A stretch of DNA of 64,000 nucleotides from Flavobacterium pectinovorum (GTDB lineage: Bacteria > Bacteroidota > Bacteroidia > Flavobacteriales > Flavobacteriaceae). This document shows, piece by piece, positions 16,373 through 24,125 of the stretch (positions are counted from its first letter, which is position 1; every line of letters begins with the position of its first letter). The notes beneath the pieces are model-generated. The model ran no database searches and was not told the origin of the DNA. It saw only the letters and a list, made by a program, of their open reading frames with translations. The stretch is taken from positions 186,001 to 250,000 of the forward strand of contig NZ_JAFEVZ010000006.1 of assembly GCF_022802975.1 (NCBI RefSeq), written 5' to 3'. The translations under genes were made by a program, and so were the position numbers.

Positions 16373-16957
16373 CTAATTATTTTTAAGAGATTTAAAATTT
16401 TTTGCTTCCTGAATCCACTGAGTTAGCTGACCAACACATAACGATTTCTTTTTACGGACATATCCATAAGTCACGTTTAGTTTTTCTGCAACCTCCTCCA
16501 TCGATTTAATGCTGAAACTCAGTTTTAAAACCTCCTGACATTTATCTCCTAATTTTTGGAACATCGTATCAAAAAGCTGCTGTTTTTCATCAAACTGTTC
16601 AGCTTCCTGAACCAATTCGAGAGCAGATTCATTTATAGATGCAAAATCTTCATTAATTGTTACCCCGTTATTCGAAGTTTTTTTCAATTCGTTAAGCCAT
16701 TTCCTTTTACACAACAAAAAAAAGTAAGCATCAAACGGGCAAGTCAATAGCAATGTATTGGCTTTTGCCTGATTAAAAAGCAAAATCATGATTTCCTGGA
16801 CCACATCCTGAGCCTGATCCTTGTCTCCGGAATTGTTCATGATATAAAATACCACTTTTGGAACAGAATTTTTATAAATAGACCGGATTATTGCCGAATC
16901 ATTAGCAGCAATTCCTTCGATATATTTTTGGTCGGGATGAATTTTACTTTTTTCCAT
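16373..16957 (-). CDS. ECF RNA polymerase sigma factor
   Basis: A 194-residue sigma-70 family protein. Region 2 is at about 20-90 (DSAIIRSIYKNSVPKVVFYIMNN, then DKDQAQDVVQEIMILLFN). Region 4 at about 130-180 has the helix-turn-helix SMEEVAEKLNVTYGYVRKKKSLCVGQL. It is followed at 2 bp by a membrane TPR anti-sigma candidate rather than by FecR. It is divergent from a small membrane protein and a lipoprotein whose upstream regions carry three promoters of one unusual form (17161-17191, 17554-17584, 17624-17653). These are its most likely targets. Confidence 0.9.
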   Translation of the reverse strand: MEKSKIHPDQKYIEGIAANDSAIIRSIYKNSVPKVVFYIMNNSGDKDQAQDVVQEIMILLFNQAKANTLLLTCPFDAYFFLLCKRKWLNELKKTSNNGVTINEDFASINESALELVQEAEQFDEKQQLFDTMFQKLGDKCQEVLKLSFSIKSMEEVAEKLNVTYGYVRKKKSLCVGQLTQWIQEAKNFKSLKNN

Positions 16958-16969
16958 AATTTAAAATTA

Positions 16970-17124
16970 TTAGCTAAAACCCGTTGTCCGTAATTAATTA
17001 CATGTATTATTTCTATAAAACTTAATGTCATCCTGAGCGGAGTCGAAGGCTTATGAAACTTAAAGGGCTTCGACTCCGCTCAGGATGACACTTAAACTTT
17101 AATTACGCTCAACTGGTTAGCTAA
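16970..17124. repeat. Nested inverted-repeat element (about 155 bp)
   Basis: Inner arms of 23 bp (17026-17048 and 17068-17090; TGTCATCCTGAGCGGAGTCG at the start) are exact reverse complements around a 19-nt loop. Outer arms (16970-16996 and 17100-17124; ends TTAGCTAA and TAATTA) are imperfect reverse complements. The whole looks like a small palindromic mobile-type unit between the ECF sigma gene and its divergent targets. Confidence 0.75.
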
Positions 17125-17160
17125 AGTAAAAAAAAGAATCTGAAAAAAATTGCAGAAACA

Positions 17161-17191
17161 GGGGTAACAATCCTAAAAACAAAATGATATA
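17161..17191 (+). promoter_or_regulatory. ECF-type promoter 1 (GGGGTAAC-N17-GATATA)
   Basis: The -35-like block GGGGTAAC (17161-17168) is followed after exactly 17 bp by GATATA (17186-17191), 39 bp before the start of the 99-aa membrane protein. The same pair at the same spacing occurs twice more before the next gene. Confidence 0.7.
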
Positions 17192-17230
17192 GAGCAATAG
17201 AAGGTTATTTAGAATTAAAATCACATAAAA

Positions 17231-17530
17231 ATGGGAAGCTATCAATTTACAACCGAGAAAGATTTTATCAAGTTCCAACAGATACTGTCGAACAAAATTC
17301 GCAACGGATTTGTCGTAGTTGAAAAAAACGATAAACTTCCCTATGTGGTTTTATACAAAGAAAAAAAACAAATCGATTCTTCTCTTCAGCTGATTTTGGT
17401 TTTTGTCACATTTGGGCTTTGGTCAATTGTCTGGTTGTATTTAATTATTCGTCTTTCAAAGAAAAAAGAAATACTGGTTGCTGTGGATGAAGACGGAAAT
17501 GTTTTTGAAGAAAAATGCCTCTCTAAATAA
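17231..17530 (+). CDS. Small membrane protein, 99 aa, unknown
   Basis: A hydrophilic N-terminal part (MGSYQFTTEKDFIKFQQIL, VVEKNDKLPYVVLYKEKK) is followed by a hydrophobic segment at about 50-75 that may form one long span or a hairpin (LQLILVFVTFGLWSIVWLYLI), then a charged tail (VDEDGNVFEEKCLSK). The family is not recognised. The ECF-type promoter in front makes it a likely member of the adjacent sigma factor's regulon, perhaps acting at the inner membrane. Confidence 0.7.
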   Translation: MGSYQFTTEKDFIKFQQILSNKIRNGFVVVEKNDKLPYVVLYKEKKQIDSSLQLILVFVTFGLWSIVWLYLIIRLSKKKEILVAVDEDGNVFEEKCLSK

Positions 17531-17553
17531 TTTTTCAAAAAAAATAAAAAACA

Positions 17554-17584
17554 GGGGTAACAATTTTTAAACCCCGTTGATATA
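17554..17584 (+). promoter_or_regulatory. ECF-type promoter 2 (GGGGTAAC-N17-GATATA)
   Basis: GGGGTAAC at 17554-17561 and GATATA at 17579-17584 are exactly 17 bp apart. The spacer contains CCCC, so GGGG and CCCC form a small inverted repeat. It is upstream of the lipoprotein gene at 17736. Confidence 0.7.
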
Positions 17585-17623
17585 CTCATATAAAACGAAT
17601 TAAAAAATAAATTTTGAAAACAA

Positions 17624-17653
17624 GGGTAACAATATCAAACCCGAATTGATATA
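17624..17653 (+). promoter_or_regulatory. ECF-type promoter 3 (GGGTAAC-N17-GATATA)
   Basis: GGGTAAC at 17624-17630 and GATATA at 17648-17653 are again 17 bp apart, 69 bp downstream of promoter 2. The segments around promoters 2 and 3 look like a diverged tandem duplication. It predicts a leader of about 75 nt for the lipoprotein gene. Confidence 0.7.
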
Positions 17654-17735
17654 AGAATATAAAAATTAAAATTAACAACCGAAATCTGAAAACCAACTGA
17701 CAACGATCAGCTCAGATTTATAAAAATTAGAAATC

Positions 17736-18719
17736 ATGAACACAAATTTTAAAAAAATCGGATTATTATTTTTAGCGTTAGCAACATTTGTAAGCTGTGA
17801 TGACAGCAACAATGAAGATGAAAAAATTATACCGCCATCAGCAGCAGAATTTGCAGCGGTAAGAGATGAAGCCTTGGCAGGAAAAACACAACATTTTACC
17901 GCAACAGCAGGAGCAGGAGCAATTACGCTGACTTCTGCAAAAGGTGTAAAAATCACCATCAACGGAAACTGTCTTACTAAAGCAGGAAACGCAGTAACCG
18001 GAGCCATTAACATTGATTTTGTTGAGCTTTTTGACAAAGGAGACATGCTGGTAACCAACAAACCCACCATGGGCTTAATGGCTGACGGAAAGAAAAACTT
18101 ATTAATTTCAGGAGGTGAATTTTTCATCAAAGCAACACAAGGCGGTGTAGATCTGGCAACTTCTTGTTCCATAAATCTGGTGGTACCCACTAATTTAACC
18201 GGAGGTTTAGACAACGTAATGACCCTTTGGATTGGAAATACCAATGATGAAGAAAATTTAGTGTGGAAAGAAGCGAGAGACGGTGCTGACGGAACTGGTG
18301 GAAAAGGCGGAGTTCAGGGTGAAGCAAACAACTATTATGTAACTTTTGGAAACTTCGGATGGACAAATGTTGATAAATTCTACAGCGACCCAAGACCTAA
18401 AACCACTATTTTGGTAGATGCTCCGGAAGGCTACGACAATGACAATTGTGCGATTTATTTATCTTATGATGGAGAAGGGCAAAATGCATTGGCTAAATTA
18501 GACACCTACACAGCTGCCGGATTATTCAGCGAACACTACGGACAAATTCCTGTTGGTTTAGCCTGTCACATCATTTTTGCAACGGAAGATAACGGTCAAT
18601 GGCGTTATGCAATAAAAGGTGTAACAATTACTGCAAACCAAACTTACACTTTTACTTTAGCCGAAACAACAGTAGGCTCAGAAGCGCAACTGGTAGCAGC
18701 AATCAATGCTATTCAGTAA
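17736..18719 (+). CDS. Exported lipoprotein, 327 aa, unknown
   Basis: The N-terminus (KKIGLLFLALATFVSC) is an SPII signal with Cys at about 21, followed by the acidic DDSNNEDE of surface-directed lipoproteins. The mature part is beta-rich (ITLTSAKGVKITINGNCLTK, GAINIDFVELFDKGDML) with a Gly/Asp-rich middle (EARDGADGTGGKGGVQGE). No family is recognised with confidence. Two ECF-type promoters precede it and a terminator follows at once, so it is probably a single-gene unit under the divergent ECF sigma factor. A surface or structural envelope role is likely but not shown. Confidence 0.78.
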   Translation: MNTNFKKIGLLFLALATFVSCDDSNNEDEKIIPPSAAEFAAVRDEALAGKTQHFTATAGAGAITLTSAKGVKITINGNCLTKAGNAVTGAINIDFVELFDKGDMLVTNKPTMGLMADGKKNLLISGGEFFIKATQGGVDLATSCSINLVVPTNLTGGLDNVMTLWIGNTNDEENLVWKEARDGADGTGGKGGVQGEANNYYVTFGNFGWTNVDKFYSDPRPKTTILVDAPEGYDNDNCAIYLSYDGEGQNALAKLDTYTAAGLFSEHYGQIPVGLACHIIFATEDNGQWRYAIKGVTITANQTYTFTLAETTVGSEAQLVAAINAIQ

Positions 18720-18740
18720 CTTACAAAATACTTTTTTAAG

Positions 18741-18769
18741 AAAAAGTGATGATTTGCTCATCACTTTTT
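18741..18769 (+). terminator. Terminator of the 327-aa lipoprotein gene
   Basis: A perfect 12-bp stem (18741-18752 with 18758-18769; core GTGATGA/TCATCAC) and a 5-nt loop, followed by T, 21 bp after the stop codon. Confidence 0.88.
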
Positions 18770-18814
18770 TTTACATTTAATGCTGTTTTAAACTAATTCT
18801 GATGATTTTCAGAA

Positions 18815-18909
18815 GCTAATCCTGCTGTCCGCTGTATTCCCGACAACAAAAACTACGGCTAAAAAGCCTTGTTTTTCTAAATCGGGAGATGCCGCTCCCA
18901 TCAGGGCTA
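18815..18909. repeat. Dispersed hairpin repeat, copy C
   Basis: The ends match copy D: GCTAATCCTGCTGTCCGCTG on the left and GCCGCTCCCATCAGGGCT on the right, as read here. The centre is different, with stem TTCCCGA/TCGGGA in place of the CCTTTT stem of A and D. It ends 15 bp before the chosen ATG of the next gene. Confidence 0.8.
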
Positions 18910-18924
18910 AAAACCTCCTCGACC

Positions 18925-20877
18925 ATGAAAAAACTTTTATGCTGTTTCATTTTTCTGTCATCAGTAATGGTGTTGGCGCAAACCAAAGTAAAAGACACCA
19001 TCACCCGAAGAGCCAATATTGTTTTTATACAAAACGGAAACGCTGTTACCTATAAACCCGAAACACCGCCTTTAATTCCGATTGCAGGTGCACCAAAACC
19101 TAGCTATTCCTATTTATGGGAAATGGGTGACGGTCATTACAGCAAACAGGCAGAACCCAAACACGTTTATAAAAATAAAGGTAATTATACTGCCCGATTA
19201 GCTGTTACCAACAATTACGATAATGGAAAACCTCCTGCTACACGTCCAAAAAAAGTTGCCGTAAATGAAATAGCAGATGATCCATATCAGGATATCGCCT
19301 CGATTGCTGACCAAAACGGATTCGCTATTCAAAAAAACTGTGATCCAATCCCTGACCAGGAAATGGTAGTCGTGGTCAGTTATCAAAATCTGGAGAATTA
19401 TGTGGCCAATGGCAAGCTCTATCTTTTTTACAACGAAAAACAATTTAAAAACAATAATTTCGAACTGGTTGATTTCAGGACTTATGCAGGCGAGCATGAA
19501 GTAAAAGAAAACACAGTGGCTTCTGTTCATGATCTTGACGATACAAAATCATATCTGGCTTCTGCCGAAAAAATTGTGAAATTCAAAAAATATAAAAATA
19601 CCACAACCGAAGAAGATTTGGATGCGAGTTTAAAAGAAGCAAACACACTCTATCATAATGTTTCGATTCTGGAATTTGACGATGCCAATCCAAGTGAAAC
19701 CCGAAATGTTTTTTATACCTTCAAAACCACTCCCGAAATGATCAAAGATACCAGCGCAACGGTTACCATGCGAGGGATTTTTGTACCAAACCGCAGCTTT
19801 AAAAACCATAAAGTAAAAAACCTCGAAATGGAAATCGTAACCTCTCACGACCCGAATAAAATGGGTTCGAATGGAAGTTTTATGAATTACAGACTCGTCC
19901 GGTTTAAAAGAGTAAAATTCAAAACCCGTTTTCAAAACAACGGTGAAGGTCCGGCAAGAAAAATTCGCTTAGAAACCGATATTCCGGATATGTTCGACAA
20001 AAAAACATTCCAGATCGAAAGTATGTATCCTGAATGCCCGATTTGCCCAAAAGACGAAGAACCAACCGTGAGTTGTCTTGATACTATCATTACAAAAAAA
20101 CAAATTATTTTTACTTTTAAAAACATTTATCTTCCGGGAACTGAGCAAAAAAACGTGAAGGAAAAAGACAGTACCAAAGGTTTTGTCCGTTATTCGATGA
20201 AATTCAGTGAAGACTTCCATAAAGTAAAAACAAGAAGCCGAACCTCTATTATTTTTGACAAAAACGAGCCAATTATAACCAACTACGCCGTAACCAGATT
20301 CCTGCCTGGAATTTCAATTGGAGCCAAAGCAGGGTACAACATTTACCCGGATCTTGAAAAATCGACCAGTTATTTTGTGGGAGCTACTATTTCGCCTTTC
20401 AAAGCTTATCGTTTTTACTGGCAGGCAGAATGGGTAAATGCCTTAAACCAATACAACAGCGCAGTAAATATTACAACCGCATTCGACACGAATGCAAACG
20501 GAACGAGGCGATTAATACGAACTACTACTACAACTGAAAATAAAAATGTCAACTGGGAAGTTCCAATTTTGATTCGGTATAACCTTAATAATTATATCGG
20601 AATCGGGGCCGGAATTCAGGCCAATATCAATGTTTTATCAGAACAGCATCAGGATATAAAAACAGAAATTTTTGAAAATGAGAAAGAAAATATCTTAATC
20701 GGTACAAAAACAGTAAACAACACGGTTAAAAACTCCTTTACTGATTTTAAAACGGGACTTTTATTTGATTTAACAGCAGGTTTCGCCAGAATCGGACCGA
20801 ATTTAGGGGCACGTTATGTAATGAATTTTGAACAGGATTTTAATTATTTTCAGGTGTATGGGATTTGGAGGTTTTAA
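18925..20877 (+). CDS. Exported PKD-domain protein with C-terminal barrel-like region
   Basis: I place the start at ATG 18925 (MKKLLCCFIFLSSVMVLAQ, a good signal peptide), giving 650 residues. An in-frame ATG at 18889 lies inside the dispersed repeat and adds a non-signal leader. A PKD-like domain sits at about 50-110 (YSYLWEMGDGHYSKQAEPKH, YTARLAVTNNY). The middle has further beta domains and a Cys-rich loop (YPECPICPKDEEPTVSC). The last about 200 residues alternate in the way of outer-membrane strands and end in an aromatic strand (FQVYGIWRF). It is probably an envelope protein linked to the adjoining island; the function is unknown. Confidence 0.78.
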   Translation: MKKLLCCFIFLSSVMVLAQTKVKDTITRRANIVFIQNGNAVTYKPETPPLIPIAGAPKPSYSYLWEMGDGHYSKQAEPKHVYKNKGNYTARLAVTNNYDNGKPPATRPKKVAVNEIADDPYQDIASIADQNGFAIQKNCDPIPDQEMVVVVSYQNLENYVANGKLYLFYNEKQFKNNNFELVDFRTYAGEHEVKENTVASVHDLDDTKSYLASAEKIVKFKKYKNTTTEEDLDASLKEANTLYHNVSILEFDDANPSETRNVFYTFKTTPEMIKDTSATVTMRGIFVPNRSFKNHKVKNLEMEIVTSHDPNKMGSNGSFMNYRLVRFKRVKFKTRFQNNGEGPARKIRLETDIPDMFDKKTFQIESMYPECPICPKDEEPTVSCLDTIITKKQIIFTFKNIYLPGTEQKNVKEKDSTKGFVRYSMKFSEDFHKVKTRSRTSIIFDKNEPIITNYAVTRFLPGISIGAKAGYNIYPDLEKSTSYFVGATISPFKAYRFYWQAEWVNALNQYNSAVNITTAFDTNANGTRRLIRTTTTTENKNVNWEVPILIRYNLNNYIGIGAGIQANINVLSEQHQDIKTEIFENEKENILIGTKTVNNTVKNSFTDFKTGLLFDLTAGFARIGPNLGARYVMNFEQDFNYFQVYGIWRF

Positions 20878-20930
20878 ATATTTCCACCATATAAGTGATA
20901 TAAGTAAATTTAAGTTTTAAAATTCAAGTG

Positions 20931-21018
20931 TCAGGCTGAGCGGAGTCGAAGCCTTTTCGGGTAAAAAGCCTTCGACTAAGTTTATCCTGAGCGAAGCCGA
21001 ATGGACTCAGGGTGACAT
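20931..21018. repeat. Composite inverted repeat of the CTGAGCGGAGTCGAAG family
   Basis: Outer arms (TGTCAGGCTGAGCGGA near 20929 and TCAGGGTGACA near 21017) and inner arms (AGTCGAAGCC / GCCTTCGACT) pair imperfectly. The words are the same as in the element at 17026-17090. It lies between the PKD protein gene and the CHAT protein gene. Confidence 0.7.
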
Positions 21019-21051
21019 CATTTCTTGTAAAAAAAATACGCAACACATTAT

Positions 21052-23682
21052 ATGAACTTATACCGCTTATATAGTTTAATTTTCTTCTTCCTGAATCTAA
21101 CTGTATTTGGGCAAACCCCCGAAGACAAAATTTACAATGCCATTGATATTTTTGTTGCCCAACCTTCTGCGAAAGCGCTTCAAAATTTAACCAATACTGA
21201 AACTGCTTTCTGGAAAAATCCAAAACCTAAAACCAAAGACGAATTATTGTCAATTGTAGTTTTAAACTGCAATAAAGCCTATTACCAGAATCAGTTTGGG
21301 CAGACACACCATGCAGTTTCAAGCTATGAAAAAGCGTGGCAAATCTATCAGAAACATAAACTCAACAATTACGATATCATCGAATATTGCCTGAAACCTT
21401 TGGGTAATTTATATACTGTTTTGGGCGATTATGACAGCGCCGAAAATATGATAAAGCAGTATTATTATTTAGCAGATACAGAAAAAAACGAATCGCAAAA
21501 GATAGCGGCAATTCTGAATTTATCGAATGTTTATCAAAACACCGGCAGAGTTACTGAAGCTATAGATTTAATTGAAAAAACCATTCAAACTGAAAAACCA
21601 ACCACAACTCAAAAAGGTCTTTTATACAATAATTTAGGCGCAAATTATCTTTTTAGATCGATAAATGAAGATTCTTTTAATGCTGAAATGGCTTTTTTAA
21701 AAGCAATTCCCGCATTAAAAAAAGACAAATCCCAAACGGAATCTTTATACAATACCTATATCAATTTATACAAAATTTATACGGATTACAGAACAGAAAA
21801 GGCTTTGATCTATTTTGAAAAAGCCAAAAAAATATTTGAAAGTTCATCATCTACAGAACCCAGAAAGCGAGCCAAATTTTATTTGGAGTACATTCCTTTA
21901 TTACTAAAAAAAGGAAGCTTAACAGAAGCCCAATCTATTTTGAAAAATATTTTTAAAATTTTAATCCCTAACTATAACAACCCAAAAAACATTTTACCAA
22001 AAGCAAATTCTCTTTATGCCGAAACAGCTTTACTAGATGCCTTAGACTTCCAGGCTGACATATTCACATTACAAAATCAGCCCCAAAAAGCACTTGAAAG
22101 TTACTCACTTTCTTTTTATATCGAAGAGTTGTTCCAATCCCTTATTTTGTATGAAAACTCTAAAATTATTACACAGATCAGAAATAGGAAACGCACTGAA
22201 AAATGCATTGACATTTATCAGTCACTTTTTAAAAAAGAAGGAAAATCCATTTACATCAAAAAAGCTTTTCTGCTTACCGAAAAATCTAAATCTGTTGTCT
22301 TAAAAGAACAATTAATTAAAAATAAATCAGGAAAGGAAAAAAGCATTCTGGAAGAACTACAAAAATGTAATACATTAATAATTAAAGAACAACAAAAAGA
22401 AGAACAGGCAGATATCATTAAAATAAATGAAGCTATAAAAAAGCAGAACGAATTAATGCTGCTCTTAAAAAAAATACAATCTGACACCAAAATACGATAC
22501 AATTCAGCTATTAATTTTAATGAGTTATGCACAAAATTAGAAAAAGACAATGCAATTTTGACTGCTTATTTTTGGGGCACAAATACGGTCTACGTATTTA
22601 CGATACAAAACAACCAAATCCTCATGAAATTCTTTTGTACAGGTCAAATGTGCGGAGAGCCAATACCTAGATTTGTTAGTCTTTTTCATAAAGCCAATAC
22701 GATTACAAACGATATTGCTCACTATAAAAAAACAGCGTATCTAGCGTATAAAAATCTTCTGTTACCTGCTAAATCAAATTACAAAAATCTCATTATCATT
22801 CCCGATGGAATATTAAATTTATTGCCTTTTGAAGCTTTGATTACCAAAGAATCCAAAACTTCCAATTTTGCTAAAATGCATTATTTATTAAATGATTTTA
22901 AGATTGCGTACAACAATTCTGCTGCATTCTACCTAAAAGAAATACCTCATTCCAACAGCAAAAGAAATGTACTGGGAATTTTTCCAATATTCGAAAAAAC
23001 CCCTTATGAATTGAAATTTTCTAAAGACGAAATGCAAGCGATAAAAAACAATTTTGACGGAAAGTTTTTCGAAAATAAAACTGCCTCTTACGATAATTTT
23101 AGAAAAAATGCCTCTAATTATTCCATTTTGCATTTGAGCACACATGCTTCTTCAGGAGATATCGAAACACCCGCGAGTATCAAATTTTATGATGAAGAAA
23201 TATTGTATTCTCAATTGTATAATCTTCAATTAAATCCTGATTTAGTAGTCTTAAGTGCCTGTGAAACCGGAATCGGAAAATGGTATAAAGGCGAAGGTGC
23301 CATGAGTGTCGCAAGAGGTTTTCAATTTGCAGGAGCGCAAAATCTGTTATTTTCGTTATGGAAAGTAAATGACTATACGACTTCGGTTTTTATGTCTGAC
23401 TTCTATGAAAACATCAAAAACAATCAAACTTATTTTGAAGCCAACACCAACGCTAAAATTGACTTTTTGAATAATTCTGAAATTTCAAACGATAAAAAAT
23501 CACCTTACTATTGGAGCTCGTTTGTCTATTACGGTTCGATTTCTACAGAAACAAATTCAGCTAACTATATCTGGTACATCATTAGTTTATTGACTGTAAT
23601 TGGTTTATTTTTGGTTTTCAATCATTATCGAAAATGGAAAATCTTCACGAGGTTCTCAAAAAAGAGAAATACAAAAAAATAA
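21052..23682 (+). CDS. Exported TPR-CHAT (caspase-like) protease with C-terminal membrane anchor
   Basis: An 876-residue protein. A signal peptide lies at about 1-20 (LYSLIFFFLNLTVFGQ). TPR helices cover about 60-370 (NNLGANYLFRSINEDSFNAE and others) and a coiled segment about 400-480. The CHAT domain at about 530-830 has catalytic His698 in LHLSTHA and Cys737 in LSACETG, followed by GEGAMSVARGFQFAGAQNLL. A membrane span at about 838-858 is followed by a basic tail (RKWKIFTRFSKKRNTKK). The predicted topology puts TPR and CHAT in the periplasm, anchored in the inner membrane. CHAT proteases are clan CD cysteine peptidases related to caspases and separase. The retropepsin gene overlaps its 3' end by 49 bp. 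Confidence 0.9.
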   Translation: MNLYRLYSLIFFFLNLTVFGQTPEDKIYNAIDIFVAQPSAKALQNLTNTETAFWKNPKPKTKDELLSIVVLNCNKAYYQNQFGQTHHAVSSYEKAWQIYQKHKLNNYDIIEYCLKPLGNLYTVLGDYDSAENMIKQYYYLADTEKNESQKIAAILNLSNVYQNTGRVTEAIDLIEKTIQTEKPTTTQKGLLYNNLGANYLFRSINEDSFNAEMAFLKAIPALKKDKSQTESLYNTYINLYKIYTDYRTEKALIYFEKAKKIFESSSSTEPRKRAKFYLEYIPLLLKKGSLTEAQSILKNIFKILIPNYNNPKNILPKANSLYAETALLDALDFQADIFTLQNQPQKALESYSLSFYIEELFQSLILYENSKIITQIRNRKRTEKCIDIYQSLFKKEGKSIYIKKAFLLTEKSKSVVLKEQLIKNKSGKEKSILEELQKCNTLIIKEQQKEEQADIIKINEAIKKQNELMLLLKKIQSDTKIRYNSAINFNELCTKLEKDNAILTAYFWGTNTVYVFTIQNNQILMKFFCTGQMCGEPIPRFVSLFHKANTITNDIAHYKKTAYLAYKNLLLPAKSNYKNLIIIPDGILNLLPFEALITKESKTSNFAKMHYLLNDFKIAYNNSAAFYLKEIPHSNSKRNVLGIFPIFEKTPYELKFSKDEMQAIKNNFDGKFFENKTASYDNFRKNASNYSILHLSTHASSGDIETPASIKFYDEEILYSQLYNLQLNPDLVVLSACETGIGKWYKGEGAMSVARGFQFAGAQNLLFSLWKVNDYTTSVFMSDFYENIKNNQTYFEANTNAKIDFLNNSEISNDKKSPYYWSSFVYYGSISTETNSANYIWYIISLLTVIGLFLVFNHYRKWKIFTRFSKKRNTKK

Positions 23683-24071
23683 AATTCAAAGTTACCAAAA
23701 CCCAGCATCTTGCCATTAAAGCAAAAATCAATGGCATTTCAGGGAATTTCATTTTAGACACCGGTGCATCCAATTCGTGTGTGGGTTTCGAAAGTATTGA
23801 AAAATTTGAATTAACTACAAAAAAATCCAAAACCAAAGCTGCAGGAGCCGGCGGAACCGGAATGAAAACGCAAATTTCGAAACACAATGCGCTTCAGTTG
23901 GGTTCCTGGAAAAATACTGATTTTAGTCTGGTAATTTTTGACCTATCGCACGTTAATGAAGCTTTACAGCAATACAAAGCAAAACCTGTTCATGGCATCA
24001 TTGGTGCTGATGTTTTACTGGAAGGAAAAGGGATTATTGATTATTATAATCATTATTTGTATTTGAAATAA
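23634..24071 (+). CDS. Retropepsin-like (clan AA) aspartic protease, 145 aa
   Basis: A single-domain protease of the size of one retropepsin half. The active-site motif is DTGAS at 42-46 within GNFILDTGASNSCVG, and the second hydrophobic-Gly motif is GIIGADVL at 121-128. Family enzymes act as dimers, each chain giving one aspartate. There is no signal peptide, so it should act in the cytoplasm, on the opposite side of the membrane from the CHAT protease domain. Its ATG lies 49 bp inside the CHAT gene in another frame, so the two proteins are translationally coupled. The natural substrate is unknown. Confidence 0.88.
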   Translation: MENLHEVLKKEKYKKIKFKVTKTQHLAIKAKINGISGNFILDTGASNSCVGFESIEKFELTTKKSKTKAAGAGGTGMKTQISKHNALQLGSWKNTDFSLVIFDLSHVNEALQQYKAKPVHGIIGADVLLEGKGIIDYYNHYLYLK

Positions 24072-24125
24072 AAAGTAAGTTTTTTAGCTATATTTGCCAT
24101 GCCTATTTTTAACAAATCTATACGT

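Noticed and set aside
18889..18924. Upstream in-frame ATG for the PKD protein
   Set aside because: It lies in repeat copy C and adds a polar leader in front of a good signal peptide; ATG 18925 fits better.
20924..21223. 99-residue minus-strand open frame before the CHAT gene
   Set aside because: Half of it is the composite inverted repeat and the rest is antisense to the CHAT signal peptide region.
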